This document shows positions 37,688 to 45,693 of a stretch of DNA of 64,000 nt, one piece after another (positions within the stretch are counted from its first letter, which is position 1; each line of letters starts with the position of its first letter). The stretch lies in NCBI GenBank assembly GCA_000307935.1, contig AMWX01000008.1, positions 62,001 through 126,000 on the forward strand, read 5' to 3'. Made by a program: the position numbers and the translations under genes. The DNA is from SAR86 cluster bacterium SAR86E (lineage in GTDB: Bacteria; Pseudomonadota; Gammaproteobacteria; Magnimaribacterales; D2472). The notes beneath the pieces were generated by a model, which was given only the letters and a program-made list of their open reading frames with translations, did no database searches and was not told the DNA's origin.

Positions 37688-37957
37688 ATGGCTTTATTAA
37701 AAGAAGAAAAGAATAAAATTGTAAAAGAATTTCAAAATAGTAATTCTGATACTGGCTCACCTGAAGTGCAAATTGCTCTTCTCACTGAAAATATCAATAA
37801 ACTACAATCTCATTTCAAAATTCATAAAAAAGACCATCATTCAAGAACAGGTCTTATTAGAATGGTTAACTTAAGAAGAAAGCTACTGGCTTATCTAAAA
37901 AGAAAAAATCTAGAAAGCTATCAAGACATAATTAAATCTCTTAAGTTAAGAGGATAA
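37688..37957 (+). CDS. rpsO: 30S ribosomal protein S15
   Basis: Primary 16S rRNA-binding protein of the small-subunit platform; 89 residues, exactly the family length. The sequence has the S15 signature around [15 protein letters not shown] and the basic block [18 protein letters not shown](I/L)RMV, which contacts the three-way junction. A strong AAGGAG ribosome site lies upstream, inside an 88-bp leader with a candidate regulatory hairpin. pnp follows 12 nt downstream. Confidence 0.98.
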   Translation: MALLKEEKNKIVKEFQNSNSDTGSPEVQIALLTENINKLQSHFKIHKKDHHSRTGLIRMVNLRRKLLAYLKRKNLESYQDIIKSLKLRG

Positions 37958-37969
37958 AAAAGGAAAATC

Positions 37970-40063
37970 GTGGAAGAAAATAATTTAAATACTCAATCCG
38001 TAGAGTTTGAATACGGTAACAAAACTGTAAAAATTGAAACTGGTAAAGTTGCTAGACAAGCTACATCCAGTATTATTGTAACAATTGATAATCTTGTAGT
38101 GCTCACTACAATGGTTGCAAGAAAGGAAGCTGATCCTAGAAAAGATTTCTTTCCTCTTGCTGTTTTTTATCAAGAAAAATTTTATGCTGCTGGCAAGATT
38201 CCTGGTGGCTACTTTAAAAGGGAGGCAAGGCCAACAGAGCAAGAAACATTAACTTCAAGATTAATTGATCGACCAATCAGACCGCTGTTTCCTGAAGATT
38301 TCAAAAATGAAATTCAAATATTTTGTACAGTTCTATCTGCTGATAAGAATATCAATCCTGACATTGCTTCACTGATTGGTGCATCTGCAGCTCTTTCAAT
38401 TTCTGGGGTACCTTTTCAAGGACCTCTGGGTGCTGCTCGTGTTGGTTTTATTGATAGTAACTATGTTTTGAATCCATCGCCACAAGAGCTAGAGGAATCT
38501 ATGTTAGATATGGTGGTAGCCGGAACAGAGGATGCTGTTCTCATGGTTGAATCTGAAGCAAGTGAGTTAAGTGAAGATTTAATGCTTGGGTCTGTTTTGT
38601 ATGGACATCAAGAGATGCAGAAAGTTATTAAAGCCTGTACTGATCTGCGAGCAAAAGTAAATCCTACTCCATGGGAATTTTCAGCCGATGAATTAACTGC
38701 TGAATATAAATTAAATATTTCAGAACTATATACTGATGAAATTGCGAGCGCTTTTAAAATTGCAAATAAATCTGATCGCGGAGATGCGATAAATGCAATC
38801 AGAGAAAAAATTAATGATGCTAATGAAGAATTAGATGATATCGAAAGAGGCAAGTTAATGAATGCATTTAAATCAGTGGAAAAGGATGTTGTCAGAAAAA
38901 GTATTCTTTCCAATGAGCCCAGAATTGATGGTAGAGATCTTGATACGGTCAGGCCTATATTTGTTGAAACAAATATTTTGCCAAGTGTTCATGGATCTTC
39001 TTTGTTTACCCGAGGCGAAACTCAAGCATTAGTTGCTGCTACTCTTGGCTCCACTAGAGACGCACAAAGAATAGAAAGTTTAAATGGAGAAGAGTCTAAT
39101 ACATTCATGCTGCACTATAATTTTCCAGCATACAGTGTTGGAGAAATTGGCATGCCTTTGGGACCAAAAAGAAGAGAAATTGGCCATGGAAATCTAGCAA
39201 AACGTGCAATCAAAGCAGTCCTTCCTAATTCTGAGGATTTTGGTTATACATTGAGGGTAGTATCAGAGATTACAGAATCTAATGGATCAAGCTCCATGGC
39301 ATCTGTATGTGGTACCTCCTTATCTTTAATGGATGCAGGCGTCCCAATTTCTAATCCTGTTGCTGGAATTGCTATGGGTTTAATCAAAGAGGAAAACGAA
39401 TTTGCTGTCCTTACTGATATTCTGGGTGATGAGGATCATCTTGGTGACATGGACTTTAAGGTTGCTGGAACCAAAGAAGGTGTCACTGCTTTGCAAATGG
39501 ATATTAAGGTCCAAGGCATAACAGCAGAGATAATGGAGTCAGCATTAGAAAAAGCAAAAAATGCAAGAATGCATATTCTTGAAAAAATGAATGATGTTAT
39601 TTCAGCTCCAAAAGAGCTTTCTGATAATACCCCAGCCATGAAAAAAATAACTGTTCACCAAGATAAGATCAAAGAGATCATTGGTAAAGGTGGGGCTGTA
39701 ATTAAAGGAATGCAAGCTGATACAGGAGCATCTGTAGATGTAAATGATGATGGTGTAGTCACAATTTTTGGTGAGACTCAATCCATAATGAAAGCAGCAT
39801 TAGAAATCATTGAAGGTATTATCGAAGATCCAGAGCTTGATAAAGTTTATGAAGGAACTGTAGTAAAAATTGTCGATTTTGGAGCCTTTGTAAACATATT
39901 ACCTGGCAAGGATGGCCTGCTTCATGTATCTGAAATCTCAGCTGAACGTGTAGAAAACGTCTCCGATGTTTTAAGTGAAGGAGATGTAATCAAAGTAAAA
40001 CTTATAGGATTTGACAGAGGGAAGATGAAGCTTTCAAAGAAAGTCTTGGAAAGCGATACTTAA
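37970..40063 (+). CDS. pnp: Polyribonucleotide nucleotidyltransferase (PNPase)
   Basis: Phosphorolytic 3'-5' exoribonuclease and degradosome partner; 697 residues. It has two RNase PH domains (about 10-230 and 310-540), an all-helical linker, a KH domain (about 555-615; IKEIIGKGGAVIKGMQ) and an S1 domain (about 622-692; YEGTVVKIVDFGAFVNI). The start is GTG with AAGGA 6 nt upstream. The 12-nt gap after rpsO leaves no room for the long RNase III-cleaved leader that governs E. coli pnp. Two hairpins follow the stop. Confidence 0.97.
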   Translation: MEENNLNTQSVEFEYGNKTVKIETGKVARQATSSIIVTIDNLVVLTTMVARKEADPRKDFFPLAVFYQEKFYAAGKIPGGYFKREARPTEQETLTSRLIDRPIRPLFPEDFKNEIQIFCTVLSADKNINPDIASLIGASAALSISGVPFQGPLGAARVGFIDSNYVLNPSPQELEESMLDMVVAGTEDAVLMVESEASELSEDLMLGSVLYGHQEMQKVIKACTDLRAKVNPTPWEFSADELTAEYKLNISELYTDEIASAFKIANKSDRGDAINAIREKINDANEELDDIERGKLMNAFKSVEKDVVRKSILSNEPRIDGRDLDTVRPIFVETNILPSVHGSSLFTRGETQALVAATLGSTRDAQRIESLNGEESNTFMLHYNFPAYSVGEIGMPLGPKRREIGHGNLAKRAIKAVLPNSEDFGYTLRVVSEITESNGSSSMASVCGTSLSLMDAGVPISNPVAGIAMGLIKEENEFAVLTDILGDEDHLGDMDFKVAGTKEGVTALQMDIKVQGITAEIMESALEKAKNARMHILEKMNDVISAPKELSDNTPAMKKITVHQDKIKEIIGKGGAVIKGMQADTGASVDVNDDGVVTIFGETQSIMKAALEIIEGIIEDPELDKVYEGTVVKIVDFGAFVNILPGKDGLLHVSEISAERVENVSDVLSEGDVIKVKLIGFDRGKMKLSKKVLESDT

Positions 40064-40081
40064 TAAGCTAATCATCAGTAT

Positions 40082-40115
40082 ATAAAATACTTATAATTAA
40101 GTGTTTTATTTATTC
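40082..40115 (+). terminator. Hairpin downstream of pnp
   Basis: An 11-bp AT-rich stem (40082-40092 with 40099-40109, one U-G pair) and a 6-nt loop are followed by a T-rich stretch. Probable first of two terminators closing the rimP-pnp operon. Confidence 0.5.
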
Positions 40116-40123
40116 ATGATATT

Positions 40124-40146
40124 CATAGTATAAACACTATGTTTTT
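40124..40146 (+). terminator. Intrinsic terminator of the pnp operon
   Basis: CATAGT pairs perfectly with ACTATG around the loop ATAAAC, followed directly by TTTTT. The short stem limits certainty. Confidence 0.55.
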
Positions 40147-40243
40147 GTCAAGTTTAGTAAATTTTAAATTCATATTTTCTTGAGCCTTAATTACTTTTGT
40201 GGTCTTATAGGTTAACTAACCATGCAAACCATAGGGGGAAATT

Positions 40244-40462
40244 ATGGATAATGCATTTAGAATGTTAAGCGACCTAGTTAGTAACCTAACTAGTGTTATC
40301 GTTGGTATCTTAGGACTTGGTATTGTTGGAAGCCTTGCTTTTGGCGATATGATGGGACTTGATGTGATAGGAAATATCACTAGCCTAGTTGAGTCTTTGG
40401 CATCTAGCGGTGTTGTAGGGCTACTTGTTTTAGCGGTTCTATACAGCTTAGTTAACAGATAA
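40244..40462 (+). CDS. Small hydrophobic protein, 72 aa, function unknown
   Basis: I do not recognise this family. The 72 residues contain two hydrophobic segments (about 15-33 and 55-70) joined by a loop that reads FGDMMGLDVIGNITSLVESLASSG. An exceptionally strong ribosome site (GGGGGA, 7 nt before the ATG), a 100-bp own upstream region and a perfect hairpin after the stop argue for a real and well-expressed monocistronic gene. The next small gene (40519) encodes a protein of similar size, layout and loop (FG...VGDVYKNVTDIL..LG), so the two may be diverged paralogues. It could be a membrane-stress or small channel-like protein; this is not shown by the sequence. Confidence 0.75.
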   Translation: MDNAFRMLSDLVSNLTSVIVGILGLGIVGSLAFGDMMGLDVIGNITSLVESLASSGVVGLLVLAVLYSLVNR

Positions 40463-40477
40463 ACTTTGCTTTATCTT

Positions 40478-40515
40478 AATTAGAAAGGGTCATTAGACCC
40501 TTTCTAATTTCTTTA
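40478..40515 (+). terminator. Strong hairpin terminator after the 72-aa gene
   Basis: A 14-bp perfect inverted repeat (40478-40491 with 40496-40509) with tetraloop ATTA is followed by CTTT. It separates the two small membrane-protein genes. The U tract is weak, so part of the transcripts may read through into the second gene. Confidence 0.75.
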
Positions 40516-40518
40516 AAT

Positions 40519-40752
40519 ATGAATCTTAATAATTCACTTATTAAACTCACAGCCTTTTTTAATAAATTATTAAAACTTTTATTGCCTCTCGTAGCTGTTT
40601 CACTATTGTTAGGTATTATTTTTGGACCAAGCACTCCATTTGTTGGAGATGTTTACAAGAATGTAACTGATATTTTGAACATGCTTGGGGAGGATGCTCT
40701 TTTAGCATTGGTATCAATAATAATAATTTTGATATTTCTTAAAAAAGAGTAG
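40519..40752 (+). CDS. Small hydrophobic protein, 77 aa, possible paralogue of its neighbour
   Basis: Unrecognised protein of 77 residues with two membrane segments (about 15-36 and 58-74) and the connecting loop FGPSTPFVGDVYKNVTDILNMLG. The N terminus is basic (Lys at 9, 16, 19), suggesting it stays cytoplasmic, and the tail ends KKE. No Shine-Dalgarno is seen before the ATG and a terminator lies just upstream, so expression may depend on readthrough or coupling. A 12-bp hairpin follows the stop. Similar hydropathy, loop Gly-Asn/Thr pattern and tandem position link it to the 72-residue gene, but identity is low and homology is inferred. Confidence 0.6.
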   Translation: MNLNNSLIKLTAFFNKLLKLLLPLVAVSLLLGIIFGPSTPFVGDVYKNVTDILNMLGEDALLALVSIIIILIFLKKE

Positions 40753-40766
40753 AAAGTAGAGTTTCC

Positions 40767-40808
40767 TTTTTCAGTGAGACCTTACTTACTGAGAAAATTC
40801 TTTGTTTT
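40767..40808 (+). terminator. Hairpin terminator after the 77-aa gene
   Basis: TTTTTCAGTGAG (40767-40778) pairs over 12 bp (two U-G pairs) with CTTACTGAGAAA (40785-40796), followed by ATTCTTTGTTTT. It may also stop transcription arriving from tRNA-Met on the other strand, although no U tract lies on that side. Confidence 0.6.
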
Positions 40809-40823
40809 AAAAAATTCCAGAAG

Positions 40824-40900
40824 TGGTGGCTATGGGTGGAATTGAACCACCGACCCCAGCGTTATGAGTGCTGTGCTCTAACCATCTGAGCTACATAGCC
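40824..40900 (-). tRNA. metT: Elongator tRNA-Met (CAT)
   Basis: A 77-nt tRNA with encoded CCA. The acceptor GGCTATG pairs with CATAGCC, and position 1:72 is paired G-C, so this is the elongator. The anticodon loop CTCATAA gives CAT. The T-arm is GGTGGTTCAATTCCACC and D-arm GCTCAGATGGTTAGAGC. It lies 34 nt after the ychF stop on the same strand with no clear promoter between, so it may be cut from the ychF transcript. The symbol follows the E. coli elongator. Confidence 0.95.
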
Positions 40901-40934
40901 AAGTTTTGAAATGATAAAGAACTTCATTTATAAG

Positions 40935-42020
40935 TCAAACATTAAATTTGAAGTGGATAATGTCTCCATCCATTACCAAATAATCCTTTCCTTCTAGCCT
41001 CAGCTTGCCTTCTTTTCTGGCACCAGATTCGCCGTTACAGGTCAAAAAATCTTCATATGAAATAACCTCAGCCTTAATAAAACCTCTTTCAAAGTCAGTA
41101 TGAATAACGCCTGCAGCTTGGGGGGCCAAAGAGTTCTTACGAACAGTCCATGCTCTAGATTCTTTTGGTCCAGCGGTAAAATATGTTTCTAAATTAAGCA
41201 ATTTATAACCTGCGAGTATTACCTTATTTAATACTGGCTCATCCATATCAAGTAACTCTAGATATTCTGCTTGCTCATCCTCCTCTAAAGTAGCTAGCTC
41301 ATGCTCAACCTTTATAACCGCAGGAATAATATTTATATCATTTTTTTTTGCATATTCTGCTAAATCACCCACTTTATTTCTAGACTCATCATCTGACATA
41401 TTTGCAATTAAAACCATTGGTTTGGTTGAAAGTAAATTCATACTCTCAATAAATTTAATTTCCTCACCATCAAAGCTATCTAAGTTTGGTAAATTTCCAT
41501 TCTCCATAAGAGTTCTTAATGAATCAATAATTACTTTATGTTTCTTTGCTTCAGTATCTCCGGATCGTATTAATTTTTCTAGCTTCTGATCTCTTTTATC
41601 CAGAACTTCTAAATCAGCAAAAATTAACTCAAGATTAATTGTTTCAACATCTTTAAGCGGCTCAATTACTCCATCTACGTGAACAACATTTTCATCATCA
41701 AAACATCTTACAACATGCAATAGTGCGTTCATTTCCCTGATATTAGATAAAAATGCATTCCCAAGACCCTCTCCTTTTGAAGCACCCTTTACCAGTCCAG
41801 CTATGTCAACAAAACTCATTGTCGTAGGTATAACTTTATCTGATTGAACAATGCTATTTATTTTTTCTAATCTTTTATCTGGAACATTGACTATTCCTAG
41901 GTTAGGTTCAATTGTGCAAAAAGGAAAATTCTCAGCCGGAATAGCTGATTTAGTAATGGCATTAAACAATGTAGATTTTCCTACATTAGGCAACCCTAGA
42001 ATCCCACACTTAAAACCCAT
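40935..42020 (-). CDS. ychF: Redox-regulated ribosome-binding ATPase YchF
   Basis: OBG-family P-loop NTPase of 361 residues (family about 363) that binds 50S/70S ribosomes and hydrolyses ATP in preference to GTP. The P-loop is GLPNVGKSTLFNA, switch II is FVDIAGLVKGASKGEGLGNAFL, and the altered NKxD site NMSD explains the ATP preference. A coiled coil and a C-terminal TGS domain (about 278-361) follow. It lies 2 nt after pth, the gammaproteobacterial order. It is the last protein gene of the lolB-ychF run. Confidence 0.96.
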   Translation of the reverse strand: MGFKCGILGLPNVGKSTLFNAITKSAIPAENFPFCTIEPNLGIVNVPDKRLEKINSIVQSDKVIPTTMSFVDIAGLVKGASKGEGLGNAFLSNIREMNALLHVVRCFDDENVVHVDGVIEPLKDVETINLELIFADLEVLDKRDQKLEKLIRSGDTEAKKHKVIIDSLRTLMENGNLPNLDSFDGEEIKFIESMNLLSTKPMVLIANMSDDESRNKVGDLAEYAKKNDINIIPAVIKVEHELATLEEDEQAEYLELLDMDEPVLNKVILAGYKLLNLETYFTAGPKESRAWTVRKNSLAPQAAGVIHTDFERGFIKAEVISYEDFLTCNGESGARKEGKLRLEGKDYLVMDGDIIHFKFNV

Positions 42021-42022
42021 GT

Positions 42023-42586
42023 TTAATTAGAATGAAGTTTTAGTTGTGCGCTTTGGATGTTACCATCCCCCAATAAGTTAATAATATTATTAAAATTATA
42101 GAAGCTTTCTATAAGTATCTTTTTTTCAGAAGGTTTAAACTTACCTAGAACCCAATTTGTAACATCAACCTTATTTCCAGGATGTCCTATTCCCACTCTG
42201 AGTCTTAAAAATGATTTTCCTACAGTAGATATAACACTTTTTAACCCATTATGCCCTCCATGACCTCCGCCTTCCTTGATCTTTAAAGTGCCTATTGGTA
42301 AATCTAAATCATCATGAATTACGATAATATTTTTAAGATCTAAATTGCTAGTTTGAAGAATTTTTTTAATTGATTGACCAGATTCATTTACATAATGATT
42401 TGGGTAGCCCCATAAAATCTTTTGGTCAGATGAAATAACTACCGTGGACTCTATCTTTTTTTTTGCTTGGAGATCAAGACCAATGTCTTTAGTAACACTT
42501 TTCACCCAATCCTTACCAATATTATGGCGAGTTCCATTGTATTTAAGGCCAGGATTACCTAGACCAATAATACATATATCAGGCAC
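42023..42586 (-). CDS. pth: Peptidyl-tRNA hydrolase
   Basis: Releases tRNA from peptidyl-tRNA dropped off ribosomes; 187 residues, monomeric alpha/beta. The catalytic His21 is in NGTRHNIG, after GLGNPGLKY. IVIHDDLDLPIG holds the Asp that orients it, and GGHGGHNGLKS the Asn that contacts the tRNA backbone. It begins 14 nt after rplY on the same strand. The region before it also carries the acidic rplY tail. No anomalies. Confidence 0.96.
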   Translation of the reverse strand: MPDICIIGLGNPGLKYNGTRHNIGKDWVKSVTKDIGLDLQAKKKIESTVVISSDQKILWGYPNHYVNESGQSIKKILQTSNLDLKNIIVIHDDLDLPIGTLKIKEGGGHGGHNGLKSVISTVGKSFLRLRVGIGHPGNKVDVTNWVLGKFKPSEKKILIESFYNFNNIINLLGDGNIQSAQLKLHSN

Positions 42587-42600
42587 TTAAATTGAAGTTT

Positions 42601-43305
42601 CTATTTGCTTGATTCAGCTTCATCAGTAGCGCTTTCATCTGAATCAGATGAATCTGTAGCAGCCTCATCTCCTTGAGGCGCATCACTATCTTCACTATCT
42701 GGAAGTATCTCTGATTCCTCAACTTCAGCCCTAGGTGGATTAACTGAGACAACCATTTGATCATTTTCTTCATCATAGCCAGGTATTTCAGCACCCTCAG
42801 GCAGTGTGAGGTCTGATAATCTAATTGCTTCGTTAAGCATTAAGTTAGAAATATCAATCTCAATTGCCTCTGGAATGTCTCCTGCTAAACAAGCTATTTC
42901 GATTTCTGAGATAGCTTTTGCTATAACACCACCCTCGGTTTTCACGCCCTCACATTCTTCTTCTCCATTAAATTTAAATGGAACGACAACCTTAAGTTTT
43001 GTTTTTCTTGAAACTCTTTGAAAATCAGCATGAAGGAATTTTCCTTTTACAGGTTCCCTTTGAAGTTCTTTGAGAACCACTTTTTCTTCTTGCCCCTCTA
43101 ATAAAATCTTGAGAACTTGAGTGTAAAAAAGTTCATTTTCAGATGCTTTTGTAAGCTCATTAAGCTTTAATTTTATATTTTTAGACTCTTCTTCATTTCC
43201 ATATATTATCGCGGGTACCATTGCATCCTCGCGTCTAATTTCACGTGTTTTATTTGTGCCAGTTCTAACCCTTAGATCCGCGTTTAATATTATTTCGTTT
43301 GACAT
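42601..43305 (-). CDS. rplY: 50S ribosomal protein L25, CTC/TL5 long form
   Basis: 5S rRNA-binding ribosomal protein. The 234 residues are the long general-stress form: an N-terminal L25 domain (about 1-95; LRVRTGTNKTREIRREDAMVPAIIYG) and a C-terminal TL5 beta domain (about 96-190; VVPFKFNGEEECEG, LPEGAEIPGYD). A strongly acidic low-complexity tail of Glu, Asp, Ser and Ala spans about 194-234. AAAAGG lies upstream of the ATG. It sits between prs and pth, the usual place. The acidic tail is longer than in many relatives and its role is unknown. Confidence 0.95.
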   Translation of the reverse strand: MSNEIILNADLRVRTGTNKTREIRREDAMVPAIIYGNEEESKNIKLKLNELTKASENELFYTQVLKILLEGQEEKVVLKELQREPVKGKFLHADFQRVSRKTKLKVVVPFKFNGEEECEGVKTEGGVIAKAISEIEIACLAGDIPEAIEIDISNLMLNEAIRLSDLTLPEGAEIPGYDEENDQMVVSVNPPRAEVEESEILPDSEDSDAPQGDEAATDSSDSDESATDEAESSK

Positions 43306-43328
43306 ATGCCGTACCTTTTAACTTTATT

Positions 43329-44288
43329 TTACAAAAACAGAGCGCTAAGCGACTCTTCATTGTTTAATCTTCTAATGCACTCTGCGATAGTAGGGGCAAG
43401 AGAAATGACGCGTATTTTACTGCATTTTTGTGCTTGTGGGGATAAAGAAATTGAATTGGTCACAACTAATTCATCTATTGATGATTTAGTAATTCTTTCA
43501 ATTGCAGGGCCAGACAATACAGGATGAGTAATATATGCTTTAACTTTAGCCGCACCTGCATCTTTTAAAGCTTGAGCTGCATTACATAAAGTGCCTGCTG
43601 TATCAATAATATCATCGGGTACTATGCAGCTTTTTCCTTTAACATCACCAATAATATTCATAACTTCTGATTCATTTGCTGATGCACGTCTTTTATCGAT
43701 AATTGCCAAATCTGATTCATCTAAAAACTTAGCTAAGGCTCTTGCTCTGACAACACCACCAACATCAGGTGATACAACCATTATTTCTTCATCATTAGAG
43801 GTTCTAGACTTTATGTCATCATGCATAATTTTTGTTGCATAAACATTGTCTGCAGGCATATCAAAAAAACCTTGAATAGATTCAGAGTGAAGATCAACGG
43901 TTAGAGTTCTGTCAACACCAACTGAATTCATCATATCTGCTATAACTTTTGCGCTAATGGGCACTCTTGCTGATCTAACTCGTCTATCTTGACGAGCATA
44001 ACCATAGTAAGGAATGATAGCTGTTATTCTGGATGCAGATGATCTTTTTAGGGCGTCTGTTATTAACATTAACTCCATCAGGTTTGAATTTGAAGGAGCG
44101 CAAGTAGATTGAATAATATATGCTTCATGCCCCCTGACATTTTCAAGAATTTCTACTTTTATCTCTCCATCAGAAAATTTTCCAAGATCAATACTTCCCA
44201 ACTTCAGGCCAAGGATTTTTGCAACTTGCTCTGAAAGTGATGTTGAAGCTGAGCCAGAAAAAATTCCAACTGTAGGTTTATTTATCAT
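43329..44288 (-). CDS. prs: Ribose-phosphate pyrophosphokinase
   Basis: Makes PRPP from ribose-5-phosphate and ATP for nucleotide, His and Trp synthesis; 319 residues, the class I length. It has [12 protein letters not shown] near the N terminus, the [10 protein letters not shown] regulatory flexible loop region, the [13 protein letters not shown] catalytic region and the PRPP-binding loop [13 protein letters not shown]. It lies 12 nt downstream of tRNA-Gln, and no terminator separates them. TATAAA ends 5 nt before the ATG and could be a minor promoter. Confidence 0.97.
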   Translation of the reverse strand: MINKPTVGIFSGSASTSLSEQVAKILGLKLGSIDLGKFSDGEIKVEILENVRGHEAYIIQSTCAPSNSNLMELMLITDALKRSSASRITAIIPYYGYARQDRRVRSARVPISAKVIADMMNSVGVDRTLTVDLHSESIQGFFDMPADNVYATKIMHDDIKSRTSNDEEIMVVSPDVGGVVRARALAKFLDESDLAIIDKRRASANESEVMNIIGDVKGKSCIVPDDIIDTAGTLCNAAQALKDAGAAKVKAYITHPVLSGPAIERITKSSIDELVVTNSISLSPQAQKCSKIRVISLAPTIAECIRRLNNEESLSALFL

Positions 44289-44300
44289 TTTTCTTTATAT

Positions 44301-44375
44301 TGGCTGGGGTGGCTGGATTCGAACCAGCGCATGACGGGATCAAAACCCGTTGCCTTACCGCTTGGCCACACCCCA
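44301..44375 (-). tRNA. glnT: tRNA-Gln(TTG)
   Basis: A 75-nt tRNA with encoded CCA; acceptor TGGGGTG pairs with CACCCCA, with the U1-A72 pair typical of bacterial tRNA-Gln. The loop TTTTGAT gives anticodon TTG for CAA/CAG. The T-arm is GCTGGTTCGAATCCAGC. Its first base follows the ispE stop codon with no base between, so it must be excised from the lolB-ispE-prs transcript. The position between ispE and prs is shared with Pseudomonas-type genomes. The symbol is only by analogy. Confidence 0.95.
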
Positions 44376-45209
44376 TTATGTTAAGTACTTTAATAATGGT
44401 GAACATTGTAAAGGTTCGCAAAAAGAGTGTCTCCATTTAGTTGGAATTTTTTTTAATGTTTTTTCAATTTCTTTGTATTCATTATAGGCACAAAAAATTG
44501 TTGAACCTGTTCCAGAGAGCTTTAAAGAGTTAATTTGATTTAGTTTCTCAAAATTTTTTTTTATTTCTGCATCATTATCAAGAAAAATTGGTAAAAATGA
44601 ATTTTCTTCACTTTGAGCAATTAACTGCTGAGTTTTTTTATTTAAATTATCCCATTGTAAAAATAGATCTTTAGTAGAAGAGTGGATTTGAGGAAATAAT
44701 AGTAAATATTTCATTTGAATAAGTTCTTTTTCTTCAATTAGTTTTTCACCAATGCCAGTAGCATGAGCATTCTTCCCAAAAATAAAAAAAGGAATATCCG
44801 CACCCAGTTTCTTCCCAATCTGCATTAGCTCGTGTTGAGATAAACCAAGCTTAAATAAAAAATTGACTCCAATAAGCGCAGCAGCAGCATTCGAACTTCC
44901 GCCACCTAACCCTCCGCCCAATGGAATGTTCTTTTTAATTTCCACATCACAATAAAGTTCTTTGTCAGTATGATCTGATAATGCCTTGATAGCTTTAAAA
45001 ACTATATTATTTTCATCATCAATAGATTTTTCGAGATTTGTTTTAACTGAAATAGTAGAGTTCTTCGCGGTCTTCTTAATAAATAATTCATCAAATAAAT
45101 TAATTAATTGGAATTGTGTTTTAATTTCATGCATTCCATCTAATCTCTTTCTAAGAACTGAGAGATTTAAGTTTAGTTTTGCAGGACACTTAAGTTTAAT
45201 TTCACTCAC
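44376..45209 (-). CDS. ispE: 4-diphosphocytidyl-2-C-methyl-D-erythritol kinase
   Basis: GHMP-family kinase of the MEP isoprenoid pathway, 277 residues. The N-terminal substrate motif is PAKLNLNL with Lys11. The ATP loop is PLGGGLGGGSSNAAAAL (about 95-111), and the C-terminal GHMP motif is LKLSGTGSTIFC. It overlaps lolB by 8 nt and its stop codon directly abuts tRNA-Gln. The lolB-ispE-prs linkage is gammaproteobacterial. Confidence 0.95.
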   Translation of the reverse strand: MSEIKLKCPAKLNLNLSVLRKRLDGMHEIKTQFQLINLFDELFIKKTAKNSTISVKTNLEKSIDDENNIVFKAIKALSDHTDKELYCDVEIKKNIPLGGGLGGGSSNAAAALIGVNFLFKLGLSQHELMQIGKKLGADIPFFIFGKNAHATGIGEKLIEEKELIQMKYLLLFPQIHSSTKDLFLQWDNLNKKTQQLIAQSEENSFLPIFLDNDAEIKKNFEKLNQINSLKLSGTGSTIFCAYNEYKEIEKTLKKIPTKWRHSFCEPLQCSPLLKYLT

Positions 45210-45693
45210 GCTTTAAGACACCATCAAAATTTAGATTTTTTCCATAGATCAAGCTTACAAACAAAGTATCCTCATCTTGACGATAGCATGATAATTCAAC
45301 GCTAGAATTTTTTAAGATAAAAGATTTTTTGTTTCTATCAAAATTGCTTAAGCATGAATCAAAAAAATTCATATATTCATCTTTATTAAAATTTTTTGCT
45401 AAAAACATATATTCATCATCAATTTGAGGAATAAAAGAAATGCCATTCAAATAGTTAAATTGAATCTTCAGCAGATTTCCAAATAAAGGTTTCCCAATCT
45501 GTATAATAACGTTCTCAGGAATAACTCTAATGCTAATTTTAAAGTTAGAGCTATTTTTTTTATCGGCAAATGAAAGCTTGCCTATAAATAGTTTTTCTGA
45601 AAATGTTGGGTGAGATATAGATGAACATGAACCAAAAAAGATTAAAAAGAATATCGAGATAATTTTTGTAATGGAACTAAAGCTATTTGGCAT
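45202..45693 (-). CDS. lolB: Outer-membrane lipoprotein LolB
   Basis: Receives lipoproteins from LolA and inserts them into the outer membrane; 163 residues, shorter than E. coli (207). A lipoprotein signal peptide ends in the lipobox FFGSC with lipidated Cys23. The remainder is predicted beta-rich and weakly conserved. The call rests on the lipobox, size and position divergent from hemA and upstream of ispE. Its ATG lies 23 bp inside the hemA coding sequence on the other strand; no alternative start fits. Confidence 0.8.
   Translation of the reverse strand: MPNSFSSITKIISIFFLIFFGSCSSISHPTFSEKLFIGKLSFADKKNSSNFKISIRVIPENVIIQIGKPLFGNLLKIQFNYLNGISFIPQIDDEYMFLAKNFNKDEYMNFFDSCLSNFDRNKKSFILKNSSVELSCYRQDEDTLFVSLIYGKNLNFDGVLKRE
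45658..45663 (+). promoter_or_regulatory. Candidate -10 box 7 nt before hemA ATG
   Basis: GATAAT (one mismatch to TATAAT) is followed by TTTTGTA and the hemA ATG with no Shine-Dalgarno. The box lies inside the lolB coding sequence. A leaderless hemA mRNA is possible. Confidence 0.35.
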
